This document shows positions 15,463 through 23,644 of a stretch of 64,000 bases of DNA, piece by piece (position 1 is the first letter of the stretch; each line of letters starts with the position of its first letter). This DNA comes from DATJLY01 sp035604615 (GTDB lineage Bacteria > Pseudomonadota > Alphaproteobacteria > ATCC43930 > CGMCC-115725): contig DATNID010000026.1 in the NCBI GenBank assembly GCA_035604615.1, forward strand, positions 124,001 to 188,000, written 5' to 3'. The notes under the pieces were generated by a model that was not told the DNA's origin, searched no databases, and saw only the letters and a program-made list of their open reading frames with translations. The position numbers were made by a program, and so were the translations under genes.

Positions 15463-17886
15463 ATGAGCACGCATCCTCTCGCGCATCACGATCCTGAGCG
15501 GCCGCGCGCGCGCCGCACCTCCCGCCGCTTCTCCGGCACCGCGGTCTCCGCCCTGGCGCTGGCGCTCGGTCTCTCGGCCTGCGCCGGCGGCGCGAATGCG
15601 CCCAGTTCGGTGAACGGCGATCCGAAGAGCGCGACGTTGCTCAATGTCGCCGACGAGACCAACGCCGGCGGCGATCCGGCGACGGCGGCGAGCCTCTATC
15701 GCCAGCTCCACGACATGTCGCCCAAGGATCCGGTGCCGTTGGCGCGGCTCGCCACGACCTTCATGACGATGCAGGATTACCGCGCTGCCGCCACGGCCTG
15801 GCGCGCGGCGCTCGCCCTCGACAAGGACAATGCCGACTTCCATCGCGGCCTCGCGCTCGCGCTCCTCATGGTCGGCGACGCGCCGGGCGCCATGACCGAG
15901 CTTCGTGCGGCGCTCGCCAAGCACGCCGACGATCCGCGTCTCTACAGTCTCCTTGGCGTGGCGCAGGACATGGTCGGGCGCCACGATCTGGCGCAGCAGA
16001 CCTATCGCAGCGGCATCGCGATGGCGCCGGCCAGCGCCGGCTTGCGCAACAACTACGCGATGTCGCTGGCGCTCTCCGGCGATTACGGCGAGGCGGTGGC
16101 GAAGCTCGGCGAGATCGCCGGGCCCGACGCCTCGCCGCGTTACCGTCTCAATCTCGCGCTCGCCTACGGGCTGAGTGGCGACGACACGAAAGCGGCGGCG
16201 ACGGCGCGCGAGGTGCTCGACGACGCGTCGGTGCAGAACAATCTCACTTACTATTCCCTGCTCCGCGGCATGGACCAGGAACGCCGCTCCGCCGCCATCA
16301 TCGGCGCCGAGCTGCGTGGCGCTGCCGTCTCGGTCGCCGAGGCTGGAGCGAAGCCGCGCACGGCCGCGCTCGAGCAGCCGGTCGCCCCGCCGCCGCCGGT
16401 TCCCGTCGCCGCCGCGCCCGTTCCGCTGCTGCCGACCGCCCAGTCGGGCCCGGTGTCGCAGCTTCCGGCCGAGCGTCATGTCGCTGCCCTCGCCAAGCCG
16501 AAAGCGGCGAAGGCGCCTATTTCCGCCCCCGACGACGCGAAACCCACGCCGCAAGTCGCCGCCGTGCCGGCGCCGTCCGCTGCCGCCGCGCCCGCGCCGC
16601 TGGCGACCCAAACCAGCTTCACGCCGCCGCCGCAACCTGTCGCGCTCGGTCCGACCGCCGAGCTCGCGAGCGATGCGATGGAGGCCCAGCCCGGCTTCAC
16701 ACCCGCGCCGCAAAGCCCGCCGTCGCCTCCCGAGGTCGCCAACGCCGCGCCTCCGCCGGCGCCCGATGTCAAGCACGCCATGCCGTCGTCGAAGACGTCG
16801 TCGAAGACGAAGCACATCGCCACCGCCGCGCCGACCGTGGTCGCGAGCGCCGCCACCGGGCCGCAGGTCGGCTTCGTCCGGGCGGCGCCGGCGCAGCCCG
16901 CCGTGCCCGAAGCCGCTCCGCCCGTCGTGACGGGACAGCAGGCCGGATTTGTCCCCGCGCCCGAGGCGCAACCCGCCCCGACCCCAACGGCGGCGAGCGA
17001 CAGCGCCGCCTCGCCAACCGGCTTCGTTGCGGGAGCGCAGGCCGAGCCCGTTACGCCCGCTGCGACCAACTCTCAGGCCGGCTTCACGCCCGCGCCGCAG
17101 ACCATGCCCGTGACCCAGGCCGCGACTGACTCTCAGGCCGGCTTCACGCCCGCGCCGCAGGCCAAGCCCGTGACCGAGGCCGCGACTGACTCTCAGGCCG
17201 GCTTCACGCCCGCGCCGCAGGCCAAGCCCGTGACCCAGGCCGCGACTGACTCTCAGGCTGGCTTCACGCCCGCGCCGCAGGCCAAGCCCGTGACCCAGGC
17301 CGCGACCGATCCACAAGGCGGCTTCACCCCGGCGCCTGCGGCGAAGCAAGTCGTCGACGACGCGCCGAGCATCGCGCACGCCGCGCCGCAGACTTCATTG
17401 GCCGACCCGGAACCTGCCGCCGCCGCCGCTCCCGAGCAGCCCGCGATGAACTCGGCCCCCGACATGAGCGGCAAGCAATCGAACGCCATGCCCGCGCCAC
17501 CGGCGACCGGAGCCGCGGCAGAGCCGAGTCTTCCCGCCCCGACCGCGGTCGCACCCGTCGTTCCCGCGAAGCAGACGGCGGCCACGATCAGCACGGCACA
17601 TGCGGGCCACGTCATGGTCGATCGCTATGCGGTCCAGCTCGGATCGTATGTGCTCGAGGAATCGGCGCACAAGGTCGTGGAGACTTTCACCGCCAAGGGC
17701 ATCGCCGTCACCCTGTCGCGCAGCAACGACAAGGACGGTCGCGAGTGGTTCGTGGTGCGCTCGCGCGACTTCGAGACCGCCCAGGACGCCACCAGCGCGA
17801 TGCAGATGATCCAGTCGATGGGCGGCGCCCAGCCCGTGCTGGTTCACCACCGCGTCCGCGCCGAAGCGAGCGCACCCGCGGCCTAG
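15463..17886 (+). CDS. TPR lipoprotein with tandem repeats and a C-terminal SPOR domain
   Basis: An 807-residue envelope protein. A lipoprotein-like signal (LALALGLSACAGG, about residues 30-42) suggests outer-membrane anchoring. Residues 55-300 carry TPR helices (GDPATAASLYRQLHDMSP, ALDKDNADFHRGLALALLMVGD), resembling the TadD pilus assembly lipoprotein. Residues 300-715 are Pro/Ala-rich and include four nearly identical 20-residue repeats plus more diverged copies. Residues 717-800 are a SPOR domain (DRYAVQLGSYVLEESAHKVV to VVRSRDFETAQDA), which binds denuded peptidoglycan glycans. The Tad locus begins 3.8 kb downstream and lacks its own tadD, so this may supply that function, though SPOR fusion is unusual for TadD. 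An in-frame TTG at 15445 is a less likely start. Confidence 0.8.
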   Translation: MSTHPLAHHDPERPRARRTSRRFSGTAVSALALALGLSACAGGANAPSSVNGDPKSATLLNVADETNAGGDPATAASLYRQLHDMSPKDPVPLARLATTFMTMQDYRAAATAWRAALALDKDNADFHRGLALALLMVGDAPGAMTELRAALAKHADDPRLYSLLGVAQDMVGRHDLAQQTYRSGIAMAPASAGLRNNYAMSLALSGDYGEAVAKLGEIAGPDASPRYRLNLALAYGLSGDDTKAAATAREVLDDASVQNNLTYYSLLRGMDQERRSAAIIGAELRGAAVSVAEAGAKPRTAALEQPVAPPPPVPVAAAPVPLLPTAQSGPVSQLPAERHVAALAKPKAAKAPISAPDDAKPTPQVAAVPAPSAAAAPAPLATQTSFTPPPQPVALGPTAELASDAMEAQPGFTPAPQSPPSPPEVANAAPPPAPDVKHAMPSSKTSSKTKHIATAAPTVVASAATGPQVGFVRAAPAQPAVPEAAPPVVTGQQAGFVPAPEAQPAPTPTAASDSAASPTGFVAGAQAEPVTPAATNSQAGFTPAPQTMPVTQAATDSQAGFTPAPQAKPVTEAATDSQAGFTPAPQAKPVTQAATDSQAGFTPAPQAKPVTQAATDPQGGFTPAPAAKQVVDDAPSIAHAAPQTSLADPEPAAAAAPEQPAMNSAPDMSGKQSNAMPAPPATGAAAEPSLPAPTAVAPVVPAKQTAATISTAHAGHVMVDRYAVQLGSYVLEESAHKVVETFTAKGIAVTLSRSNDKDGREWFVVRSRDFETAQDATSAMQMIQSMGGAQPVLVHHRVRAEASAPAA
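17071..17310 (+). repeat. Four tandem 60-base repeats inside the TPR/SPOR gene
   Basis: Four consecutive 60-base units (17071, 17131, 17191, 17251) differ from one another at only a few positions and encode the pattern SQAGFTPAPQ-KPVT-AATD. A diverged fifth unit follows at 17311, and looser xxGFxPAP copies occur from 16681. In-frame expansion or contraction is likely. Confidence 0.95.
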
Positions 17887-17952
17887 CTTCCGCCTTTCCC
17901 GCTCCCGAAAATCCGCTTGCATGCCAGGCGGCCGTGCGCTTGGATTCGCGCC

Positions 17953-18033
17953 ACGGCTGGGGTGCCGGTCCATTGTGGCCGGCTGAGATCACACCCAACG
18001 AACCTGTCTGGATCATGCCAGCGAAGGGAGCCC
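17953..18033 (+). promoter_or_regulatory. TPP riboswitch (THI element) of the thiO operon
   Basis: The conserved TPP aptamer blocks are present in order: GGGGTGCC, GGCTGAGA, ACCC, GAACCTG, CTGGATCATGCCAGCGAAGGGA. GGCT at 17955-17958 can pair with AGCC at 18029-18032 to form P1. The 3' strand of P1 and the adjoining AGGGAG (18025-18030) would also serve as the ribosome site of thiO, so ligand binding should block translation initiation directly. Confidence 0.95.
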
Positions 18034-18036
18034 GCC

Positions 18037-19200
18037 ATCCACCCCCAGAATTCCCGCTCGAAACCTGCCGCGACGCACAACGTCATCATCGTCGGCGGCG
18101 GGGTGATGGGGCTGGCGATCGGCTGGCGCCTCGTGGTCGCCGGCTGCGCCGTCACCGTCTTCGAGCGCGATAAGGCCGGCAACGGCGCGAGCTGGGCGGC
18201 GGCCGGGATGCTCGCTGCCGGCGTTGAATGCGAGCCGGGCGAGCTCGATCTCCTCGCCCTCAATCGGCGCAGCCAGGAATTGTGGCCCGGTTTCGCCGCC
18301 GCGTTGGAGCAGGCGGGAGGCGGCCCGGTCGGGCTGCGCCAGGAGGGAACGCTGGTGGTCGCGCTCACCCGCGACGACGCCGCCCAGCTCCGCTTCAATT
18401 ATGACTTCCAGCGCCAGCACGGCATCGCGCTCGAATGGCTCGGCGGCGCAGCGGCGCGCCAGCGCGAGCCGCATCTCCATCCCAACCTCGCCGCCGCCGT
18501 CTTCAGCCCTGCCGATCACCAGGTCGACAACAGACTGCTGGTGCGCGCGCTTGAGCGCGCCTTCATCGCTGCCGGCGGCACGCTGCGCGAACATGCGCCG
18601 GTGACTGCCATCGACATCGTCGGCGGCCGCGCCACGGGCGTGGTGAGCGGCGGCGAGCGCTACGCGGCGGACGCGGTCGTGCTCGCCGCGGGCGCGTGGT
18701 CGGGGCAGGTGGGGGGCTTGCCATTTCCGCTGCCGGTGCGGCCGGTGAAGGGCCAGATGCTGGCGCTGCGCATGGACAAGGCGGCGCCGCTGCTGCGCCA
18801 CGTGGTGTGGGCGCCCAAGGCGTATCTGGTCCCGCGCGACGATGGCAGGCTGATCGTCGGCGCCACCACCGAAGAGCGCGGCTTCGATCCGAACCTCACG
18901 GCGGGCGGCGTGCTCGCATTGCTCGAGGGCGCGTGGCGCGCGCTGCCCGGCATCGAGGAGCTGCCGATCGACGAGATGTGGGTTGGCTTCCGCCCCGGCT
19001 CGCGCGACGATGCGCCGATGCTGGGACCGAGCGGCGTCGATGGCTTGGCGCTTGCGACCGGCCATCACCGCAACGGCATCCTGCTGACGCCGGTGACGGC
19101 CGAGACGGTCGCGAATTACGTGCTCACCGGCGCGGTCGACGCGGTGATCCGGCCGTTCGCGGCCGAGCGATTCGCGGCGCGGGCGAAGGTGGAGGCATGA
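18037..19200 (+). CDS. thiO: Glycine oxidase ThiO
   Basis: FAD-dependent glycine oxidase that makes iminoglycine for thiazole synthesis. NVIIVGGGVMGLAIGWRL is the FAD-binding motif at the N-terminus; GASWAAAGMLAAGVE, RPVKGQMLAL and the C-terminal TGHHRNGILLTPVTAE are ThiO signatures. The start is odd: between the riboswitch and the FAD motif there is no in-frame ATG, GTG or TTG. The only codon at the right distance (6 bases) from AGGGAG is ATC at 18037, giving 387 residues. In-frame GTG and TTG codons further upstream fall inside or before the aptamer. The gene therefore either uses an AUC start or contains a G-to-C change or sequencing error in ATG. The stop overlaps the thiS start (ATGA). 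Confidence 0.93.
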   Translation: MHPQNSRSKPAATHNVIIVGGGVMGLAIGWRLVVAGCAVTVFERDKAGNGASWAAAGMLAAGVECEPGELDLLALNRRSQELWPGFAAALEQAGGGPVGLRQEGTLVVALTRDDAAQLRFNYDFQRQHGIALEWLGGAAARQREPHLHPNLAAAVFSPADHQVDNRLLVRALERAFIAAGGTLREHAPVTAIDIVGGRATGVVSGGERYAADAVVLAAGAWSGQVGGLPFPLPVRPVKGQMLALRMDKAAPLLRHVVWAPKAYLVPRDDGRLIVGATTEERGFDPNLTAGGVLALLEGAWRALPGIEELPIDEMWVGFRPGSRDDAPMLGPSGVDGLALATGHHRNGILLTPVTAETVANYVLTGAVDAVIRPFAAERFAARAKVEA

Positions 19201-19400
19201 GCGTCATCCGTGTCAACGGCAAGGACGAGGCGTTGGCAGCGGCCACCGTCGCCGAGCTTTTGCAAGCACGCGGAATCGAGCGGCCGCGCGGCGTCGCGGT
19301 GGCGCTGAACGGCACGGTCGTGCCCGCCGCGCAATGGCGCGAGACGCATCTCGCGGCGGGCGACGCGATCGAAATCGTGCGCCCGTTCGGCGGCGGGTGA
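19197..19400 (+). CDS. thiS: Sulfur carrier protein ThiS
   Basis: A 67-residue ubiquitin-like sulfur carrier. It begins MSVIRVNGKDE, has the VALNGTVVPAAQW segment and the AAGDAIEIVRPFGGG end, whose terminal Gly-Gly is adenylated and thiocarboxylated before donating sulfur to ThiG. The ATG overlaps the thiO stop by 3 bases, so translation is coupled. A palindromic repeat follows before thiG. Confidence 0.96.
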   Translation: MSVIRVNGKDEALAAATVAELLQARGIERPRGVAVALNGTVVPAAQWRETHLAAGDAIEIVRPFGGG

Positions 19401-19433
19401 GGGAACTCGGGAATGACGCTGCATCGGCATCAA

Positions 19434-19517
19434 GCGTCCTTCGACTACGCTCAGGATGAGGAAAAGTTTTTGATGGCCTCAAGAAAAGCCCTCATCCTGA
19501 GCGAAGTCGAAGGACGC
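19434..19517. repeat. Palindromic intergenic repeat, family A, copy 1
   Basis: Two inverted arms of about 28 bases (19434-19461 and 19489-19517) share the cores TCCTTCGAC, CTCAGGATGAGG and their complements, with a loop of about 27 bases. A second, longer copy lies at 45961-46061. It sits inside the thi operon between thiS and thiG, so it is transcribed and should form a stable hairpin in the mRNA. Confidence 0.85.
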
Positions 19518-19556
19518 ACCTTGCCGATCCCATCGATGCGGTTCGGCGCTTAGGCC

Positions 19557-20348
19557 ATGAGCGAAGGCTCCGCCCCTCTTCCCGACGCGCTGATCATTGC
19601 CGGCGAGCGCCTTAGCTCGCGCCTCCTCATGGGCACCGGCGGCTATCCCAATCAGCAGGTGATGCTCGATTCTCTCGCCGCGGCGCAGCCGGCGCTGGTC
19701 ACGGTGGCGATCCGCCGCATCAGCCTCGAAGGTTATGCCGAGAGTCTCGTGACGCTCCTCGACGACACCTATCGCCTGCTGCCCAACACCGCCGGCTGCG
19801 CCACCGTCCACGACGCGGTGCTGACCGCCGAACTGGCGCGCGAGGCGCTCGAGACCAACTGGGTCAAGCTCGAGCTGATCGGTGATTACGAGACCCTCTA
19901 TCCCGATGTCGAGCAGCTCCTGCGCGGCACCGAGGAGCTGGTGAAGAAGGGCTTCGTCGTCCTGCCATATTGCAACGACGATCCGGTGACGTGCCGCAAG
20001 CTCGCTGATCTGGGCGCGGCGGCGGTGATGCCGCTGGGCTCGCCCATCGGCACCGGGCTCGGCATCGTCAATCCCTACGCCATCGAGCGCATCGTCGCGA
20101 CCAGCCCGGTGCCGGTGATCCTCGATGCCGGGATCGGCACCGCGTCGGACGCGGCCCACGCGATGGAGCTGGGCTGCGACGGCGTGCTGCTCAACACCGC
20201 CGTCGCCAAGGCGCGCGATCCCCAGCGCATGGCCGCGGCGATGCGGCTCGCGGTGCTGTCGGGGCGCGAGGCGCGGCTTGCCGGCCGCATCCCCAAGCGC
20301 ACCCAGGCGGAGCCGTCGAGCCCGCAGCTCGGATTGATCGGCGGGTGA
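19557..20348 (+). CDS. thiG: Thiazole synthase ThiG
   Basis: A 263-residue TIM-barrel enzyme that condenses 1-deoxyxylulose 5-phosphate, iminoglycine from ThiO and sulfur from ThiS into the thiazole phosphate. RLLMGTGGYPN, LLPNTAGC, NWVKLELIGD with the imine-forming Lys, AAAVMPLGSPIGTGLGI and VILDAGIGTASDAAHAMELG are all characteristic. The 156-base gap from thiS, filled by a palindromic repeat, is the only large break in the operon. The stop overlaps the GTG start of thiE by 4 bases. Confidence 0.97.
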   Translation: MSEGSAPLPDALIIAGERLSSRLLMGTGGYPNQQVMLDSLAAAQPALVTVAIRRISLEGYAESLVTLLDDTYRLLPNTAGCATVHDAVLTAELAREALETNWVKLELIGDYETLYPDVEQLLRGTEELVKKGFVVLPYCNDDPVTCRKLADLGAAAVMPLGSPIGTGLGIVNPYAIERIVATSPVPVILDAGIGTASDAAHAMELGCDGVLLNTAVAKARDPQRMAAAMRLAVLSGREARLAGRIPKRTQAEPSSPQLGLIGG

Positions 20349-21019
20349 CGCTTCCCGACCCGCCGCTGCTCGTCATCACCGATCGCGCCCAGGCGCGCCG
20401 GCCGCTCGAGGAGATAGCGGCCGCTGCCTTCGCCGGCGGCTGCCGCTGGCTCAGCCTGCGCGAGAAGGATCTGGCGCCGGATCGGCGTTTCGATCTGTTG
20501 CGGCGGCTCGTGACGTTGGGGCGAGGCGTTGGCGCGGTCGTCGGCGTGCACGAGGATGTGGAGGCGGCGATCGCCGGCGGGGCAGGGGCCGTGCACTTGC
20601 CCGAAGGCGCGTCCGTCACGGCGGCGCGCGCGCGGCTGGGCAAGGGTGCGCTGATCGGCGTCTCGGCGCATGACCGCGCGGGTGTCGAGCGCGCCGCGCG
20701 CGAGGGCGCCGATTACGCGACGCTCAGCCCGATCTTCGTCACCGCGAGCAAGCCCGGCTACGGGCCCGCGCTTGGCGTCGATGCGCTGGCCGCGGCGAAA
20801 CTGCCGCTCTTGGCGCTGGGCGGCATCGACGAAGAGAACATCGCGCGCGTCATCGCGGCCGGCGCCGACGGGGTCGCGGTGATGGGCGAGGCGATGCGCG
20901 CCGTGGATACCGAGCGCACCATCGCGGCGCTGGTCGCGCGTCTCCGGGCCGCCCTTGCCGCGCGCGGAGCCCCTCGCCATAGTCCCGCCAGCGCAGCGCA
21001 GAAAGGGGTGGCGACGTGA
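20345..21019 (+). CDS. thiE: Thiamine-phosphate synthase ThiE
   Basis: A 224-residue TIM-barrel enzyme that joins the pyrimidine diphosphate to the thiazole phosphate, making thiamine phosphate. Visible motifs: VITDR at the start, WLSLREKDL (diphosphate-binding Arg/Lys), VGVHEDVEAA, GVSAHD, YATLSPIFVTASKPGYGP, and LALGGIDEENIARVIAAGADGVAVMG. It uses a GTG start overlapping the thiG stop. Its own stop overlaps the GTG of the downstream glutathione transferase, so all five genes may share one transcript. The last 25 residues after the barrel look disordered. Confidence 0.95.
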   Translation: MTLPDPPLLVITDRAQARRPLEEIAAAAFAGGCRWLSLREKDLAPDRRFDLLRRLVTLGRGVGAVVGVHEDVEAAIAGGAGAVHLPEGASVTAARARLGKGALIGVSAHDRAGVERAAREGADYATLSPIFVTASKPGYGPALGVDALAAAKLPLLALGGIDEENIARVIAAGADGVAVMGEAMRAVDTERTIAALVARLRAALAARGAPRHSPASAAQKGVAT

Positions 21020-21720
21020 TCGAGCTCTATTACTGGCCCACGCCCAACGGCCACAAGATCACCATCTTCCTCGAGGAAGCCGCGACCCCGTACAAGATCG
21101 TGCCGGTCAATATTGGCAAGGGCGAGCAGTTCCAGGCGGGCTTCCTGAAAATTTCCCCGAACAACCGCATGCCCGCGCTGGTGGACGACGATCCGGCGGA
21201 GAAGGGCGCGCCGGTGAGCGTGTTCGAATCGGGCGCGATCCTGCTCTATCTCGCGGAGAAGACCGGCAAGTTCCTGGCCCGCGACCTGCGCGGCCGCTAC
21301 GAGGGCCTGCAGTGGCTGTTCTGGCAGATGGGCGGGCTGGGGCCGATGTCGGGGCAGAACAACCACTTCGCCAACTACGCGCAGGAGAAGCTGCCCTACG
21401 CGATCAAGCGCTATCGCGACGAGACCAACCGCCTTTACGCGGTGATGGACAAGCGCCTCGCCGACCGCGAATACCTCGCCGGACCGTACTCGATCGCCGA
21501 CATGGCGTGCTATCCCTGGACCGTGCCCTACGAGCGCTACGGCCAGAACATCGACGACTTCCCCCACATGAAGCGGTGGTGGAACACGATGCACGAGCGG
21601 CCGGCGGTCAAGAAGGCCTACGAGATCGGGACCCAGTACCGCGGCGTCCCCGCGACCGATCCCGAGGCCGCGAAGATCCTGTTCGGCCAGACCGCTGCGA
21701 CGGTGCGCCGCGGCGGCTAG
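21016..21720 (+). CDS. Glutathione S-transferase (YghU/nu-class-like)
   Basis: A 234-residue cytoplasmic protein with an N-terminal thioredoxin-like domain and an all-alpha C-terminal domain. YYWPTPNGHKITIFLEE contains the TxNG motif of the nu class (YghU, YfcG), in which Thr and Asn replace the usual catalytic Tyr/Ser and which often show disulfide-bond reductase activity. FESGAILLYLAEK is the glutathione-binding Glu-Ser pair, and SIADMACYPW is the conserved helix capping motif. The GTG start overlaps the thiE stop, although a functional tie to thiamine is not known. The stop TAG overlaps, on the other strand, the stop of tadC (CTAG at 21717-21720). Confidence 0.9.
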   Translation: MIELYYWPTPNGHKITIFLEEAATPYKIVPVNIGKGEQFQAGFLKISPNNRMPALVDDDPAEKGAPVSVFESGAILLYLAEKTGKFLARDLRGRYEGLQWLFWQMGGLGPMSGQNNHFANYAQEKLPYAIKRYRDETNRLYAVMDKRLADREYLAGPYSIADMACYPWTVPYERYGQNIDDFPHMKRWWNTMHERPAVKKAYEIGTQYRGVPATDPEAAKILFGQTAATVRRGG

Positions 21721-22682
21721 AGGAAGTTCTCCACCACGCGCACCATCGCGGGGCCGATCAGCACCACGAACAGGGTCGGCAGAATGAAGATGATCATCGG
21801 CACGGTCAGCGTCGCGGGCAGCCTTGCCGCCTTCTCCTCGGCCTTCAAGAGCCGCTCCTCGCGGAACTCGGCCGCAAGCACGCGCAGCGCCTGCGCCAGA
21901 GGCGTGCCGTAGCGCTCGGTCTGGGTCAGCGTCTGGACCACGCCGCGGATCGCCGGCAGGTCGGTGCGCTTGGCGAGGTTCTGCAAGGCCTGGCGCCGGT
22001 TGGGCAGGAAGCCGAGCTCGACCGCGGTCAGGCCCAGCTCGTCGCCGAGTTGCGGCGCGGCGGGCCCGAGGTCGCGGGCGACGCGCGTCAGTCCCGCGTC
22101 GAGGCTCAATCCCGCCTCGGCGCAGATCACCAGCAGGTCGAGCGCGTCGGGAAGCTGGCGGCGGATTAAGTTCTGGCGCCGCTTTATGAGCCGCCGCAGC
22201 ACGAACAACGGTGCATAGGCGCCCGCGACGGCGCCGCCGACCGTGCCGGTCATGCGCGCCATCATCGGCAAGTGGTCCTGCGTGATCAGCAGCGCCAGCG
22301 TGCCCAGACCGAACACCGCCGGCAGGGCGAGCCTGAGCCCCATGAACACGGTGAGCGCATCGCGCGCGCGCCAGCCGGCGTTGGTCAGAAGATCGCCGTT
22401 GCCGCGCGCCTCCGAGCCGCTCAGCAGCTTGAGGCGCGCAAGTACGGTGCGAAGGTTGCCGATCGGCGCATTGCGCAGATTGGCGATGCGCTGGCGCACC
22501 TGGAGTCGGTCCTGGCGCAAATGATCGCGGCGCCGCAGATGGCTGCGCACACGCGCCGTCATCGAATCGTCGGGCAGCAGCGCGTGGCCCAGCATGACGA
22601 GCGTCGCCAGCACCGCGAGGGCGCCGAGAATGGCGAGGCCGTTATCGCCGAAGCCGGCCCACAGGTTGGTCAATCCGCTCAT
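21717..22682 (-). CDS. tadC: Tad pilus membrane platform protein TadC
   Basis: A 321-residue inner-membrane protein of the GspF/type II secretion F family. An N-terminal helix (LAILGALAVLATLVMLGHALL), a second pair around residue 125, a long cytoplasmic helical domain with RRQLPDALDLLVICAEAGLSLDAGL and GTPLAQALRVLAAEFREERL, and a C-terminal helix (TVPMIIFILPTLFVVLIG) are typical of TadC. With TadB it should form the platform driven by the CpaF ATPase. The ATG overlaps the tadB stop by 4 bases. It is the last gene of the pilus operon in this window. Confidence 0.93.
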   Translation of the reverse strand: MSGLTNLWAGFGDNGLAILGALAVLATLVMLGHALLPDDSMTARVRSHLRRRDHLRQDRLQVRQRIANLRNAPIGNLRTVLARLKLLSGSEARGNGDLLTNAGWRARDALTVFMGLRLALPAVFGLGTLALLITQDHLPMMARMTGTVGGAVAGAYAPLFVLRRLIKRRQNLIRRQLPDALDLLVICAEAGLSLDAGLTRVARDLGPAAPQLGDELGLTAVELGFLPNRRQALQNLAKRTDLPAIRGVVQTLTQTERYGTPLAQALRVLAAEFREERLLKAEEKAARLPATLTVPMIIFILPTLFVVLIGPAMVRVVENFL

Positions 22683-23644
22683 ATTTCGAACCGCACCATT
22701 TTCGCCATGACGATGACGCCCATACTCATGCTGGCAATGCCGCCGGCGAGCAGCATGTTGCCGAGATGGTCGGTGAACAGCACCGAGAGATAGCCCCGGT
22801 CGGCGATCGACAGCACGCCGGTCATGATGAAGGGCAGCGAGCCGATGATCATCGCGCTGGCGCGTGCCTCGGACGACAGCGCCTTGACCTTGAGCCGCAT
22901 TTGGCGGCGCCGGCGCAGGATGGTGTCGAGGTTCTCGAGCGTCTCGGCGAGGTTGCCGCCCGTCTCGCGCTGCACCCCGAGCGTCACGACCAGGAACTTC
23001 ATCTCCTGCACGCCGCTGCGGTTGGCGGCCGACCACAGCGCGTCGTCGAGCGGCTGGCCGATGCGGATTTGGTCGCACACCTGGCGGAACTCGGCGCCCA
23101 CGGGATCGGGGATCTCGCGGCCGATGATCTGAAACGATTCGGTGATCGGCAGGCCCGACTTGATGCTGCGCACCATGAGGCCGATCGCCTCGGGAAGAAG
23201 ATTGCCGAAGCGCTTCAGGCGGCGGTTGGCGAGGAACCCGACCGCGAGATGCGGCAACCACAATCCCGTGAGCAAGGCCACCGGCAGCGCCACCAGCGGC
23301 GACAGGTGGACCGCCAGCGCGGCGCCCCCCGCGAGGGCGGCGATGACGAAGCAGGTGAGGCCATAGGAGCCGAGCCCGATATTGCGCCCGGTGCGGCCGA
23401 GGCGACGGCGCAGGAGGTCCGGCTGCGGCGTCAAGCGGCGGACCAGCCGGTCGAGCATGCCCTTGTCGCCGAACTCGCGCCGGAGCTGGAGATCGGCGCT
23501 GCTGACGACGTGATGGAGCCGCTCGCGCAGGCGGCCGGACCGGCGCGCGATCTTGTCGCCGCCATTGTCGCCGAACGCGAACAGCAAGGAGATGACGGCG
23601 ACGAACATGCCGCCGGCGAGGAGGAGGAGCTGTTGGCCGCTCAT
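22679..23644 (-). CDS. tadB: Tad pilus membrane platform protein TadB
   Basis: A 321-residue inner-membrane protein, paralogous to TadC. It has an N-terminal helix (QLLLLAGGMFVAVISLLFAF), a helix pair at about 95-140, the T2SSF domain with LLPEAIGLMVRSIKSGLPITES and VTLGVQRETGGNLAETLENL, and a C-terminal hydrophobic segment (LLAGGIASMSMGVIVMAKMV). The ATG overlaps the end of cpaF by 4 bases and its stop overlaps the tadC start, indicating translational coupling through cpaF-tadB-tadC. Confidence 0.93.
   Translation of the reverse strand: MSGQQLLLLAGGMFVAVISLLFAFGDNGGDKIARRSGRLRERLHHVVSSADLQLRREFGDKGMLDRLVRRLTPQPDLLRRRLGRTGRNIGLGSYGLTCFVIAALAGGAALAVHLSPLVALPVALLTGLWLPHLAVGFLANRRLKRFGNLLPEAIGLMVRSIKSGLPITESFQIIGREIPDPVGAEFRQVCDQIRIGQPLDDALWSAANRSGVQEMKFLVVTLGVQRETGGNLAETLENLDTILRRRRQMRLKVKALSSEARASAMIIGSLPFIMTGVLSIADRGYLSVLFTDHLGNMLLAGGIASMSMGVIVMAKMVRFEI

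Noticed and set aside
17071..17310. Regular repeats considered as a CRISPR array
   Set aside because: Units are directly adjacent with no unique spacers and encode an in-frame peptide repeat.
15211..17379. A 722-codon minus-strand frame opposite the TPR/SPOR gene
   Set aside because: Gly/Arg repeats are the reverse complement of the Pro/Ala linker and tandem repeats of the real gene.
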